A stretch of DNA of 64,000 bases from CAIYRG01 sp965247505. Lineage in GTDB: Bacteria; Pseudomonadota; Alphaproteobacteria; Micropepsales; Micropepsaceae. The stretch lies in the NCBI GenBank assembly GCA_965247505.1, contig OZ252020.1:1116001-1180000 (forward strand). Direction: 5' to 3'. The translations under genes were made by a program, and so were the position numbers. Position 1 is the first letter of the stretch. Each line of letters starts with the position of its first letter. Under the pieces are notes generated by a model. That model was not told the DNA's origin and did no database searches. It was given only the letters and a program-made list of their open reading frames with translations. Of the stretch, positions 1 through 9,074 are shown piece by piece.

Positions 1-143
1 CCGCCGGCCTGCTGGAGGCCCAGAAAACCTTCCGTCGCCTCAAGGCCTATCGCCAGCTGCCCATCCTCCGAAATGCTCTCCAGGAACACTTGAGAAAGGC
101 TCAGGCCGACAGTGCCATTGAAACCATCATGAAGGCAGCATAA
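1..143 (+). CDS. IS256-family transposase, C-terminal fragment (5' end outside window)
   Basis: The reading frame (first full codon at base 3) encodes about 46 C-terminal residues and stops with TAA at 141-143. It is nearly identical to the end of the complete mutator-type transposase elsewhere in the window, including the LLEAQKTFRRLKAYRQLP stretch. One visible difference is Gln for Leu near the C-terminus. No catalytic residue lies in this part. It cannot be told here whether the copy is intact. Confidence 0.85.
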   Translation, partial: AGLLEAQKTFRRLKAYRQLPILRNALQEHLRKAQADSAIETIMKAA

Positions 144-199
144 CATCATCAACCAGAGACGCCTGCCTCACGAATCTCAACAGAGATAGGGACATCGCC
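1..199 (+). mobile_element. IS256-family element, 3' end only (cut by window edge)
   Basis: The first 199 bases match the transposase end of the complete IS256 element found further on in the opposite orientation, with a few base differences. It stops at the terminal sequence GGGACATCGCC (189-199), the inverse of the GGCGATGTCCC terminus of the full copy. The rest of the element lies outside the window. The eight bases that follow (TCCTTCCC) should be one half of the target duplication but cannot be checked here. Confidence 0.85.
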
Positions 200-311
200 T
201 CCTTCCCGGCTCAACCCGTTTTGCTTGGACACTGCCTATTGAGCCGTTCACATTTGAAGACTTCGACTAGGTTTCGTTAATGTGTTTTTCACGTTCAGCA
301 GGGGTCTCACG

Positions 312-2885
312 ATGAACCATATCACCCGAACAATCCTAAATCTCTTGATGGTGGCGGTAATGGCCATCGTCTCCGTTGGCCCCACACCCTCCAAGGCCCA
401 ACAGGTGGCCGCGCAGGTGGCCGGCACGCTTGAGGAGATAGTTGTCGTCGGTTCCCGGCGGCGGGACCGTTCTGCTTCCGACTCACCGGTACCTGTGGAC
501 GTTATCCTTAGCGAAGAATTTCTGTCCCAGGGCAATACCGACATGGATTCGGTGCTCGCTGCCGTTATACCCTCCTACAACGTTTCCCAAGAACCCATAA
601 GCGACGCCGCCACGCTCATACGCCCGGCTACCCTGCGCTCGCTGCCGCCGGATACTACGCTGGTTCTGGTGAACGGCAAACGGCGCCACCGCGCTGCCGT
701 CATCGCGCTTCTCGGCGCAGGTATTTCCGCGGGTTCCCAGGGGCCCGACCTGTCGGTCATTCCGTCCATCGCCCTAGAACGTCTTGAAGTGCTCCGTGAC
801 GGCGCCTCGGCGCAGTACGGTTCCGACGCCATCGCCGGGATCATGAACTTCGTCCTCAAGGAGGACAATCAGGGTGCCGTGCTGGACACGAGGTGGGGCA
901 GTTACTTTGAAGGCGACGGCAACTCGGTGATCATTTCCGGCAACGCCGGCCTGCCTCTCACCAGTGCCGGCTTCGCCAACCTGAGCTTTGAGTGGAAAGA
1001 ATCCGGTCCCACCAGCCGCAGCGTGCAGCGCGGCGACGCACAATCCTTGATCATCGCCGGCAACACGGACGTGCGCCAGCCAGCCGCACAGATCTGGGGC
1101 GCGCCGGAAATCTCCGGCGACTTCAAGTTTTTTGGCAACTTTGGCCTAGATCTGGGCAACGGCAGCGAAGCCTACGCCTTCGGCAACTGGGCTGAGCGGC
1201 AAGTGGAAGGCGGTTTCTACTATCGAAATCCGCACACGCGAGGGGGTGTGTTTCGAGGGCCGGAGCTTCCCGACGGCACCAAGACCGTCAAGGTGGCGGA
1301 CCTGACGGGTGATATGTCCGGTAACTGCTCCGTCGTGCGCATCGTCAACGACGTGGCGGACAGCGCCGCACTGGCCTCCGTACGCGACAACCCCGACTGC
1401 TACTCTCTGATCGAGAAATTCCCTGGCGGTTTCACCCCGCAATTCGGCGGCTTCATCGACGACCTGAGCCTCGCCGTCGGCGTTCGCGGCGACGATCTTC
1501 TGGACTCAGGCTGGTTCTACGACTTGAGCGCCTCGGTGGGCCGCAGCAACGCATCGTTCTACATCTACAACACCATCAATCCGCAACTGTTGTCGCGGCG
1601 CAACGACATCCCCACCTACTACGACACCGGTGCCTACACGGAAACGGATCGGTTGGTTAACTTCGATCTGTCGAAACCGTTCAACGTGGGAAATCTCTGG
1701 GGGCCGGTCAATGTCGCCCTCGGCCTGGAGTACCGGGACGAGACGTTCCGCATCCATAACGGTGATTCCAACTCGTTTTTCATCGATCCCAACCTGGCGG
1801 AGCAGGGCTTCGGGGTCGGCTCCAACGGCTTTCCCGGCTTTCGGCCCGACGATGCCGGGGAGCACACGGTGCGCGCTTACGGGGCCTACATTGACGTGGA
1901 GTCCGACGTGAGCGAGCGCCTGCTGCTGGGCGGCGCGCTACGCTACGAGAAATACCCGGCCTACGGCAGCACGCTGGACGGCAAGTTTGCCACCCGCTTG
2001 CAAATTGTCGACAGCCTCGCACTGCGTGGCGCGGTGAGTACCGGCTTCCGTGTGCCCACCGCGGGGCAGGCGAACCTGCGCAACGTCACGACGGAGTTCC
2101 AGATGGGCTTCCTCACGGACATCGCCACGTTGCCGCCGACCCACCCCGTTGCCCAGCAGAAGGGCGCTCAGGCGCTGACCCCGGAACAGTCGGTCAACAA
2201 AACGGTTGGCTTCGTATTCAATGTTGGCGCCCTTGGACTGACCGCGGATTACTACAACATCCGGATCAAGGATCGAATCGCCTTCACCAGTCGGTTCAAC
2301 CTGACCCCGGGGGACATCGAAGCCCTGCTCGCTTCTGGCGTCTCCGACGCCAGCAGCTTCTCATCGGTGCGCTTTTTCTCCAACCAGCAGACCGTGGAGG
2401 CATCCGGAATCGACCTGGTTGCCAGCCTGCCGTTCGACCTGGTCGGGGGCGATTCCATGCTGACGGTAGTCGCCAACTGGTCGGACATTAATCTGTCCCG
2501 GTTCAATACGGACTTCACCGACGAGAACACCCGGCTGCAGATCGAACAGGGACGTCCCGATTCCCGGTTCTCGGCGACCTGGAGCCATACGCAAGGAATC
2601 TGGCGTCTCTTGGGGCGGGCCCGTTACTACGGCGGGTACTACGACGCGCCGACCAACGACGGCACCGTGTCGTTCTTCCCGGAGCCGGAGCTTTTGTTCG
2701 ACGTTGAGGCCGGCGTCAACCTCACCGACTCCCTTTCGGTGCTGTTGGGCGCGCAGAACGTGTTGAACGAATACCCGGGTCTCAATCCCAACGGCGAGGT
2801 GGCCGGGCTGATCTACCCCGAACAGTCCCCATTCGGCTTCAATGGTGGCTACTACTACTTGCGGGCAACGTGGCAGATGCCTTAG
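312..2885 (+). CDS. TonB-dependent outer-membrane receptor
   Basis: An 857-residue outer-membrane beta-barrel for energised uptake of a bulky or scarce substrate. The ATG at 312 is chosen because it follows an AGGGG ribosome site and starts a typical signal peptide ending SKAQQ. The upstream in-frame GTG at 282 would add ten unlikely residues. After the signal comes a TonB-box-like segment (EEIVVVGSRR) and then the plug domain, with the conserved stretch around ERLEVLRDGASAQYGSDAIA. The barrel follows, with the late motif LLGAQNVLNEYPG and a C-terminus rich in aromatic residues (YYYLRATW). The gene looks more GC-rich than most of its neighbours and has no partner genes: an IS256 end lies upstream and IS6 debris downstream. 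The ligand cannot be predicted; the plug resembles the class annotated for siderophores, vitamin B12 or polymer fragments. TonB/ExbB are not in the window. Confidence 0.93.
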   Translation: MNHITRTILNLLMVAVMAIVSVGPTPSKAQQVAAQVAGTLEEIVVVGSRRRDRSASDSPVPVDVILSEEFLSQGNTDMDSVLAAVIPSYNVSQEPISDAATLIRPATLRSLPPDTTLVLVNGKRRHRAAVIALLGAGISAGSQGPDLSVIPSIALERLEVLRDGASAQYGSDAIAGIMNFVLKEDNQGAVLDTRWGSYFEGDGNSVIISGNAGLPLTSAGFANLSFEWKESGPTSRSVQRGDAQSLIIAGNTDVRQPAAQIWGAPEISGDFKFFGNFGLDLGNGSEAYAFGNWAERQVEGGFYYRNPHTRGGVFRGPELPDGTKTVKVADLTGDMSGNCSVVRIVNDVADSAALASVRDNPDCYSLIEKFPGGFTPQFGGFIDDLSLAVGVRGDDLLDSGWFYDLSASVGRSNASFYIYNTINPQLLSRRNDIPTYYDTGAYTETDRLVNFDLSKPFNVGNLWGPVNVALGLEYRDETFRIHNGDSNSFFIDPNLAEQGFGVGSNGFPGFRPDDAGEHTVRAYGAYIDVESDVSERLLLGGALRYEKYPAYGSTLDGKFATRLQIVDSLALRGAVSTGFRVPTAGQANLRNVTTEFQMGFLTDIATLPPTHPVAQQKGAQALTPEQSVNKTVGFVFNVGALGLTADYYNIRIKDRIAFTSRFNLTPGDIEALLASGVSDASSFSSVRFFSNQQTVEASGIDLVASLPFDLVGGDSMLTVVANWSDINLSRFNTDFTDENTRLQIEQGRPDSRFSATWSHTQGIWRLLGRARYYGGYYDAPTNDGTVSFFPEPELLFDVEAGVNLTDSLSVLLGAQNVLNEYPGLNPNGEVAGLIYPEQSPFGFNGGYYYLRATWQMP

Positions 2886-2965
2886 CGGCGGGGGGTGGTC
2901 ACGCCGGTTCTGCTGCATTGTCAGACTAACTGGGCCAGACCTGTAGAACCTACAATCCTGGACTG

Positions 2966-3100
2966 TCAGGCTACAAGTTGACGCCAGTGGGCCAAGGCGG
3001 CTGCTCAGTCTTGTTTAATAATGTCGTGGCGCTTGAGATGGCGTTCGTGGTTGAAGTGGTTGTGGATTAGAGCGTGGATTGAGAGCAACAGGAGAAACTG
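2966..3100 (-). pseudogene. IS6-family transposase C-terminal remnant
   Basis: On the minus strand 45 codons read as the end of an IS6-type transposase (NHFNHERHLKRHDIIKQD, then AAALAHWRQLVA) with an in-frame TGA between the two parts. No catalytic domain remains. It is a fossil of an earlier insertion beside the second IS6 element. Family assignment rests on the characteristic C-terminal HxxFN-x-ERHL pattern and is moderately secure. Confidence 0.55.
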
Positions 3101-3137
3101 ATTGGGCTACCATTTATGGCAATTGGTACGGTCGTAG

Positions 3138-3910
3138 GGTGCTGTCACATTAACAGACTGACCTGTTGCTGATGGCGCAGTAATGTCGCTGGGTGCAGAA
3201 CATCTCCTATACCAGATACCGATTTCCACCCGTGATCATTCAGCACTCCATCTGGCTGTATTTCCGTTTTCCCTTCAGCTACCGAGATGTCGAAGATCTG
3301 CTCGCTGAACGTGGTATTGATGTTTCTTACGAAACGGTGCGGCCGCGGGGCACTGAAGTTTGAGCAGGCCTATGCCCGGAGACTGAGGACAACGCGCCCT
3401 CGACCAGATGTCCGGTGGCACCTCGATGAAGTTTTCGTGTCCATCACCGGCAAGCGCATGTATCTATGGCGCGCTTTCGATAGCGAAGGCGAAGTGCTGG
3501 ATATCCTGGTTCAATCACGCAGAAACAAGAAGGCAGCGCTCAAGTTGATGCGCAAGCTGTTGAAAAAGCAAAGGTTTGTCCCTGATGCCTTCGTCACAGA
3601 CAAACTGCCATCTTATGGTGCTGCTCTGAAGGATTTGGGCCTTGCCAAGCACCATGATTTTGGTGGCAGGAAGAACAACCGGGCGGAGAATTCTCACTTG
3701 CCGTTCCGGCAACACGAACGACGAATGCAACGTTTCAAATCGACTCGATCAGCGCAGCGGTTTCTCTCTACCCACGCCACCGTCTACAACACCTTCAACG
3801 TCCAACGTCATCTGATTTTCCGAAAAACATTGCGCCGGTTTCGCAACCAAGCAATGGGCCTGTGGCAAACCGCCAGCGCTGCCGTTTGAGTATGACTTTT
3901 GGCAGTACGG
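3138..3910 (+). mobile_element. IS6-family insertion sequence, decayed
   Basis: The segment holds one frameshifted transposase gene. It is bounded by imperfect inverted ends: GGTGCTGTCACA on the left and, read inward from the right, CGTACTGCCAAA, matching at about 8 of 12 positions. No matching target duplication is seen, so the exact ends are approximate. The length of about 0.77 kb fits the compact IS6/IS26 family. Confidence 0.6.
3193..3889 (+). pseudogene. IS6-family DDE transposase, frameshifted
   Basis: The N-terminal part (YRFPPVIIQHSIWLYFRF, YRDVEDLLAERGIDVSYETV) reads in one frame up to a TGA at 3361. The rest continues in the next frame from GALKFEQAYARRLR to the stop at 3889. The frame changes at about 3340-3352, where normal family members read ETVRRW-LKF. 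The DDE residues are all present: Asp in WHLDEVFV, Asp in FVTDKLPSY, Glu in NRAENSH. The protein therefore looks inactivated only by the frameshift. No good ATG is in frame at the start; GTG at 3193 is a guess. Confidence 0.8.
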
Positions 3911-4413
3911 TTGGTGTAATGATGCTAGGTCTGCTCAGGAGGATTGGATGATTAAAGGAAACCAGATTCCCTTCGTGTTCCTGATTGTGATTGGGCTCGC
4001 AACCGGAAAGCATTCATTTGCCGCACAAGATGTCCTCGAAGACCAATATTTTGATTCCAATGGGTCAGCATTCGATATGTCGAGAAGGGCTCGGGTGAAC
4101 CCGTAATACTTGGGCACGGCTCCGCGGGCAGTATTGAAGCCGGTTGGATTGAAACAGGGGTCTTTGAAGAACTTGCGAAAGAGTATCGGGTAATAGCGTT
4201 CGACCAGCGTGGGCACGGTAGGAGCGATAAGCCACATGAACCGTCCGCGTATGGATTGGAAATTCGCTACGACATTGTTCGTCTCCTAGATCATCTAGAA
4301 ATCGAGAAAGCCCATATCGTAGGCTACGCGATGGGTGCTCAGGCCGTCGCTCAATTACTTACGATAAGTCCAGAACGCTTCCTAACTGCTACACTGGGTG
4401 CAACGCCGCCTCG

Positions 4414-5863
4414 GGCGATGTCCCTATCTCTGTTGAAATTCGTGGGGCAGGCGTCGCTGGTTGATGATGCTATGCTGCCTTCATGATGGTTTCAATGGCA
4501 CTGTCGGCCAGAGCCTTTCTCAAGTGTTCCTGGAGAGCATTTCGGAGGATGGGCAGCTGGCGATAGGCCTTGAGGCGACGGAAGGTTTTCTGGGCCTCCA
4601 GCAGGCCGGCGGCGGTCCATCTGAGCGCCATCTCGGCGTGTCTCCAGCGTTTGACGTTGCGGGTGACCTGGCGCACCGTGCCGAGCGCGTTCTCGACGAT
4701 GTTGGTGCAGGCGAGCGAGCGCCGGAGTTCGTGCGGTAGGCCGAGGCGGATGACGGTGAGGATCTCCTCCAGCCCCTCCAGGATGCTGCCCGAGACGCCC
4801 GGTTCCTCATGCTCCAGACGCCGGACCAGGTTGCGCAAGAGCCGCTCGGCCTTGTTTGCGTCGTCCTGGTCCCAGGCCTGACGGAGCGCCTTCTTGACGC
4901 TCGCGTGCAAATGTTGGGGCAGGCGCTCGATGATGTTACGGCCCTTGTGGACCTGGCAGCGCTGGATGGCGGCGGCCACACCGAAGGTGTTTCGGATCGC
5001 TTTGCTGAGTGCCTTCGCGCCATCGACGATGAACAGCCGCGGCAGTGTCGGATCGAGCCCCCTGGCGAGGAGATTGTCGATCAAGGCCTGGACGACGACC
5101 GTGTTCTCCGTCGCCCCCTCGACCACGGCCAGGACATGCTTGTCGCCGTTGCCATCGACGCCGATCGCCGCCATCAGGACATGGTCGCCGACATGCAGAC
5201 CGTCGATCTGGATGACTAGCAGGTCGAGTTCCGAGAGATCCGAGGCGAGCCAGGCCTTCATCTTCTTGCGTGACAGCGCCACAAAGCGCCGGGAAACGGC
5301 TGACTTCGAGGTGCCGTCGCCACGCGCTTTCGCCAGCTCGCCCTCGGGCAGACGGACCGCGCGGTGGTACTTGCGGGTCGACACGTTCAGCACCATCAGG
5401 TTGAGCGCCCACTCGAGCAGCAGGTTGGTATCGCGTAGCGCCTGCCAACTCTCCAAGCTCACCTCTTTGCCCGCCCGGTCACGAACCCGTGGCCGGGCCA
5501 CCTTCACTTTGCCGCCGTGGTAGCCGATCTCGCTATGTGTCCTGCCCCAGCGATAACCTCGACGGTCCCCATGGCGGCGATGTCGGGCCCCGCACACGGT
5601 CGTGGCGTCCTCCTCCATCATCTCGGCCAAGGCCTCGACCCCAGCCAGAAGACAAAACCGATCCACGCTGAGATGGACTGCGTCCATCGCGTCCGCCAGC
5701 GGCGGCATAGGAATCGAGGGGGCAAGGGCTTTCGGGCGGCTGGAACTACGGATATTATTTCCCATGGTGTCGTTCTCCCTTTTGGGTTTGCAGCACCCGG
5801 AGCCTAACGGCTCCAGGAGAGCGACACCTACCTCAACTTTTCAACATCGACCGGGACATCCCC
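4414..5863 (-). mobile_element. IS256-family insertion sequence, complete (1,450 bp)
   Basis: The termini are GGCGATGTCCC on the left and, read inward, GGGGATGTCCC on the right, with further similarity (TGTTGAAA) inside. It is flanked by an exact 8-bp direct repeat, CCGCCTCG, at 4406-4413 and 5864-5871, the duplication size expected for IS256. It sits inside the alpha/beta hydrolase gene, and its single transposase gene is intact. Confidence 0.95.
4470..5765 (-). CDS. IS256-family (mutator-type) transposase
   Basis: A 431-residue protein, full length for the family, starting at an ATG about 10 nt after a GGGAG site. It has the N-terminal HTH-like region and the RNase-H-like DDE core: Asp in IQIDGLHVGDH, Asp in LFIVDGAKALSKAI, and Glu in CTNIVENALGTVR. 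The zinc-like CxxH of mutator transposases is present (QRCQVHKGRN). No frameshift or stop is seen, so the element may be active. This fits its clean target duplication. Confidence 0.95.
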   Translation of the reverse strand: MGNNIRSSSRPKALAPSIPMPPLADAMDAVHLSVDRFCLLAGVEALAEMMEEDATTVCGARHRRHGDRRGYRWGRTHSEIGYHGGKVKVARPRVRDRAGKEVSLESWQALRDTNLLLEWALNLMVLNVSTRKYHRAVRLPEGELAKARGDGTSKSAVSRRFVALSRKKMKAWLASDLSELDLLVIQIDGLHVGDHVLMAAIGVDGNGDKHVLAVVEGATENTVVVQALIDNLLARGLDPTLPRLFIVDGAKALSKAIRNTFGVAAAIQRCQVHKGRNIIERLPQHLHASVKKALRQAWDQDDANKAERLLRNLVRRLEHEEPGVSGSILEGLEEILTVIRLGLPHELRRSLACTNIVENALGTVRQVTRNVKRWRHAEMALRWTAAGLLEAQKTFRRLKAYRQLPILRNALQEHLRKALADSAIETIMKAA

Positions 5864-6277
5864 CCGCCTCGACGAACTTGGGGTCCCGAAGATGAAGAAG
5901 GTGCTCGCCAGGACGCGGAACTAAGGCGGGCTTCAGCTGCGTTAATCGCATCCGGTCAAGATACGGAAGCTTTGGCAGCGCTTACGCTCGCCCGCGCACA
6001 AGGTGTGGTTTTAGACGAATCTTTATCAAGGGTGCAGGTTCCGGTATTAGCCATCGTCGGAAGCAACGATCCTCGATTGGCTGCAATAAACGATCTTGAG
6101 ATGGTCATGACCGAGCTGGAAATTGTGGTGATCGAAGGTGCGACCCATTGGGGGGACAATAAGGCTCCAGCCCGACCCGAGTTCGTTGCTGCGATAAAGG
6201 AATTTATTGCTCGGCATGGCTCGAAAAATTTGCCTGGGCGCGTCTTGGACTTTCTACTTCTCCGCTAGCGTATTGGC

Positions 6278-6345
6278 ATGTCCGCTCTTGGTACTAAGCA
6301 GACTTATTGCACCGCAGCACCGATGTCCGCTTTTAGGGTGCGGTC
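6278..6345 (+). repeat. Dispersed ATGTCCGCT palindromic repeat, copy R1 (diverged)
   Basis: Begins ATGTCCGCTCTTGG-ACTAAGCAGAC and continues with a second ATGTCCGCTT arm, close to copies at 21.4, 22.4 and 27.6 kb. The final AGCGGACAT arm is degenerate. It sits between the hydrolase pseudogene and the first IS3 copy. Confidence 0.7.
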
Positions 6346-6458
6346 TCAATGCATCAACGCAACACTAGCGGCAGGCCTCTCTGCTGGGGGTTAGAACTGG
6401 ACCCTGCTGACGAAAGTGGAGACGTCCTGCGATAGGATTTTGATCGCAGGAGGTGCAA

Positions 6459-6755
6459 ATGTCGAAGCAGAATGGGAACAAGGGCCGGCGGTTTGATCGG
6501 GCCTTCAAGGAAGAAGCCGTCCGTCTTTTACAGACGAGCGGGCGCAGGCAGCGGCAGATAGCAGGAGATCTTGGGATCAGCGTCAGCGCGCTCGGCCGCT
6601 GGGTCGCAGAATTGCGTGAGGAGGATTTGCTTTCCGGTCCGCATGAGGATGCAGCGAAGGAGATTACCCGTCTACGCCGAGAGCGTGATCTGGCCCGTCA
6701 GGAACGTGATCTCCTAAAAAAAGCGCTGGCCTTCTTCGCCAGGGAAAGTCGATGA
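6459..6755 (+). CDS. IS3-family transposase OrfA, copy 1
   Basis: 98 residues. The ATG at 6459 has an AGGAGG site at the right distance; an in-frame GTG six bases earlier overlaps that site. The HTH is visible (EEAVRLLQTSGRRQRQIAGDLGISVSALGRW as the helix-turn-helix region, residues about 15-45), followed by a leucine-zipper-like coiled coil (ITRLRRERDLARQERDLLKK). OrfA binds the IS ends. A run of seven A at 6716-6722 near its end is a candidate programmed -1 frameshift site that would fuse it to OrfB. Its stop overlaps the OrfB start (ATGA). Confidence 0.9.
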   Translation: MSKQNGNKGRRFDRAFKEEAVRLLQTSGRRQRQIAGDLGISVSALGRWVAELREEDLLSGPHEDAAKEITRLRRERDLARQERDLLKKALAFFARESR

Positions 6756-7624
6756 TGTTCCGGTTCATCGACGCGGAGAGGGCCGGGTTGGCGATGCCGA
6801 TATTCCGCCTGTGCAGACTGCTGCAGGTCAGCGTCTCAGGCTTCTACGCTTGGCGCAATCGCGGCCCAAGCCGGCGACAGCTCGATGACATGGTTCTACT
6901 CGCCCATGTCCGGGCAGCCTTTCGGCGCAGCCGCGAGAGCTAGGGTGCAGAGCGGGTCCATCACGAGCTTGCCGAGAATGGGATCGAGGTTGGACGCCAT
7001 AGGGTGGCTCGGCTGATGCGGGGAAATGGGTTGTCTCCAAAACGGAAACAGAAGTTCAAAAAGACGACGGACAGCCAGCACAACAAGGCCGTCACATCGA
7101 ACCTTCTCGACCAGAACTTCTCCGCCGAGGCACCCAACGAGAAATGGGCTGCCGACATCAGCTATATCTGGACGGCACAGGGCTGGCTGTACCTGGCCGT
7201 CATGCTCGACCTCTACTCCCGGCGCGTCATCGGCTGGGCCGTGGGCGCTCGCATGACCAGCGACCTGCCGCTCAGGGCACTTAACCGTGCTATCGGGCTG
7301 CGCCAACCTGGCGCCGGTGTGATCCACCATAGCGATCGGGGAAGCCAGTACTGCTCAGACGCATACCAGGCGCGCCTCGGTGAACTCGGTTTCCTCGCCT
7401 CAATGAGCGGTAAGGGAAATTGCTATGATAACGCCGTCGTCGAGACCTTCTTCCAAACCATCAAGTCAGAACTGATCTGGAGGACTGTGTTCATGTCAAG
7501 AAGCCAAGCTGAAACTGCCATAGCCGGATACATCGACGGGTTCTATAATCCAGTCCGTCGGCACTCGACGCGGGACTTCACAAGCCCCGTCAAATTCGAG
7601 GCAGAAGCAATGCAAACGGTGTAG
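6752..7624 (+). pseudogene. IS3-family transposase OrfB, copy 1, interrupted by a stop codon
   Basis: The integrase part is complete in sequence (DDE: Asp in WAADISYIW, Asp in HHSDRGSQY, Glu in VVETFFQTIKSEL). However, codon 64 is TAG (6941-6943), where the two sister copies have TAC (Tyr). Translation could only give a 63-residue N-terminal piece unless the stop is read through. Other differences from the sister copies are Arg for Gln after GPS, Thr for Ala in AVTSNLL, and Gln for Lys in FFQTIK. The copy could still be moved in trans. Confidence 0.92.
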
Positions 7625-7653
7625 GGCGCCTCCACTTTTCCTGGATGGGTCCA

Positions 7654-7921
7654 AACCTCAAAGTCTTTCAGGACCGTTCTTGAGCCGTCCGGCCACTTTT
7701 CTCGGATGCGAGAGCGAATAGATCGAAAACACAGCACTCTTCAGAAAGCGTTATCAGAGCAGGCGTTTGACGTTCCCATTGGAGCTGGGCTGGCAGCGAT
7801 TCCACGGCCCAGGCTTCTCGTGCAAGGTGAACCACGGACTATGCCTTTGGCTCGTAAGCACAAACTCAGACTCCTCCGTTTGCGCCAAGGTGTTGCGTCG
7901 ACCGGTTGAGGCGGCACCCTC
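7654..7921 (+). other. 268-bp gap between IS3 and IS1111-type copies, nothing recognised
   Basis: Short reading frames exist on the plus strand, but none resembles a known family or has a convincing ribosome site. Neither end shows the dispersed palindrome clearly. It may be a fragment of a lost gene. Confidence 0.4.
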
Positions 7922-8042
7922 GAAAGATGGGGTAATCGGCTGGCGCTCTTATCTCTGACGATTGTGGGTGCTGCGCTTCAGGCTGATGTTAGCACGGGGT
8001 CAGTTTTTGCTGCCCCAAACATCAAACAAGGAGAAGCGCAGC

Positions 8043-9074
8043 ATGGAACATTTTGCCGGATTGGACGTATCGGTCAAGGAGACGAGCGTCTGTATTGTGG
8101 ACGGCACGGGCAAGATCGTGCGGGAAGTGAAGGTGGCAAGCGAGCCGGAGGCGCTGCTTCCGGTGCTGACGAACCCTAGCTACCACTTCAAGCGCATCGG
8201 ATTGGAAGCCGGACCCTTATCGCAATGGCTCTTCAGTGCTCTTGCCGAAGCGGGCTTGCCGGCGATTTGTGTCGAGACCCGGCATATGAGAGCGGTCTTG
8301 AAGGCCCAGATCAACAAGACGGACCGCAACGATGCGCGGGGGATGGCGCAGATGATGCGGGCGGGGCTCTATCGTCCGGTGCATGTAAAGACGTTACGCA
8401 GTCAGAAGCACCGAATGCTGCTGACCCACCGCAAGCTGCTTCAGTCGAAGGCTATCTCCATCGACAACGATCTGCGCGGGACCTTACGCAACTTCGGGCT
8501 CAAGGTCGGGATGGTGGGGGCTCTGAAGTTCGAGGCACGCATTCGGGAGCTTGTCGCGGACCTTCCGGATATGGCCCTTTTAGTCGAACCGCTTCTTATC
8601 GTTCGGCGGGTCCTTCGCGATCAGCTCGCCATCCTGCACCGCAGTTTGCTGGCCATCGTGCGGGACGATGAGGTCTGCAGGCGTCTGATGAGTATCCCTG
8701 GGGTCGGCCCTGTGGTGGCTCTGACCTTCCGCGCCAGTGTCGATGTGCCGGCCCGCTTCAAAAACTCCAAGGCGGTTGGGGCGGCATTTGGGCTGACGCC
8801 GTCCAAATATCAATCGGGCGAGATCAACCGATCCGGCGCAATATCGAAGTGCGGGGACGAGATGGTGCGGGCGATGCTCTACGAGGCGGCTCATATCATG
8901 CTGGTGCGTTCGACAAGATGGTCTTGGCTCAAGGCCTGGGCCATAAAGATCGCCAAGAAGCGCGGGATGAAGAAGGCGATCGTGGCGCTGGCACGCAGAC
9001 TGGCTGTGGTCATGCACCGCATGTGGATGGATGGCACCGAGTTCCAATGCACAAGGGAAGGCGCAGTGGCATGA
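8043..9074 (+). CDS. IS110-superfamily (IS1111-type) DEDD transposase, copy 1
   Basis: 343 residues, full length for the family, starting at ATGGAACAT after AGGAG; a longer in-frame extension upstream lacks support. The N-terminal RuvC-like DEDD domain shows Asp in FAGLDVSVKET, Glu in IGLEAGPLSQW and the paired Asp in NKTDRNDARGMAQ. The C-terminal transposase_20 domain has the helix-hairpin-helix-like SIPGVGPVVALTF and the serine region GLTPSKYQSGEINR. These enzymes act with a structured RNA made by the element itself. The gene is followed by about 270 bp of noncoding element DNA. Confidence 0.93.
   Translation: MEHFAGLDVSVKETSVCIVDGTGKIVREVKVASEPEALLPVLTNPSYHFKRIGLEAGPLSQWLFSALAEAGLPAICVETRHMRAVLKAQINKTDRNDARGMAQMMRAGLYRPVHVKTLRSQKHRMLLTHRKLLQSKAISIDNDLRGTLRNFGLKVGMVGALKFEARIRELVADLPDMALLVEPLLIVRRVLRDQLAILHRSLLAIVRDDEVCRRLMSIPGVGPVVALTFRASVDVPARFKNSKAVGAAFGLTPSKYQSGEINRSGAISKCGDEMVRAMLYEAAHIMLVRSTRWSWLKAWAIKIAKKRGMKKAIVALARRLAVVMHRMWMDGTEFQCTREGAVA

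Larger units (their letters stand above)
3948..6268 (+). pseudogene. Alpha/beta hydrolase gene, frameshifted and split by IS256
   Basis: An ATG after GGAGGATTGG begins a signal-peptide-like N-terminus (KGNQIPFVFLIVIGLATG). The frame then shifts near 4070, and the fold continues as YVEKGSGEPVIL-HGSAGS, FDQRGHGRSDKP and HIVGYAMGAQAVAQLL. The open reading frame breaks at the IS256 insertion and resumes after it as RRTWGPEDEEGARQDAEL, then VPVLAIVGSNDPRL and the catalytic-His region IEGATHW. Removing the IS plus one 8-bp duplicate joins the two halves in frame. The nucleophile elbow, normally G-x-S-x-G, reads G-Y-A-M-G, so the catalytic serine is replaced by alanine. The gene therefore carries three separate defects. 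In life it would have been a secreted or periplasmic hydrolase of unknown substrate. Confidence 0.85.
6398..7653 (+). mobile_element. IS3-family insertion sequence, copy 1 (1,256 bp)
   Basis: Ends are TGGACCCTGCTGACGAAAG on the left and the inverse of TGGACCCATCCAGG on the right, with an inner shared AAAGTGGAG. A 3-bp duplication AAC (6395-6397 and 7654-7656) flanks it, normal for IS3. It has the same length as the two other copies in the window. This copy carries a nonsense mutation in orfB and so cannot make its own full transposase. Confidence 0.93.

Noticed and set aside
3138..3910. Target duplication around the IS6 element
   Set aside because: The similar GGTACGGT and AGTACGGT flanks are not identical, and one partly overlaps the degenerate terminal repeat; not enough to claim a duplication.
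4256..4486. Independent short alpha/beta hydrolase gene
   Set aside because: It runs into IS256 and is simply the 5' part of the interrupted gene; the ATG is internal to the fold.
6896..7330. 144-residue antisense reading frame that recurs with each IS3 copy
   Set aside because: It lies opposite orfB in all three copies, and its conservation follows from orfB. No ribosome site or family similarity.
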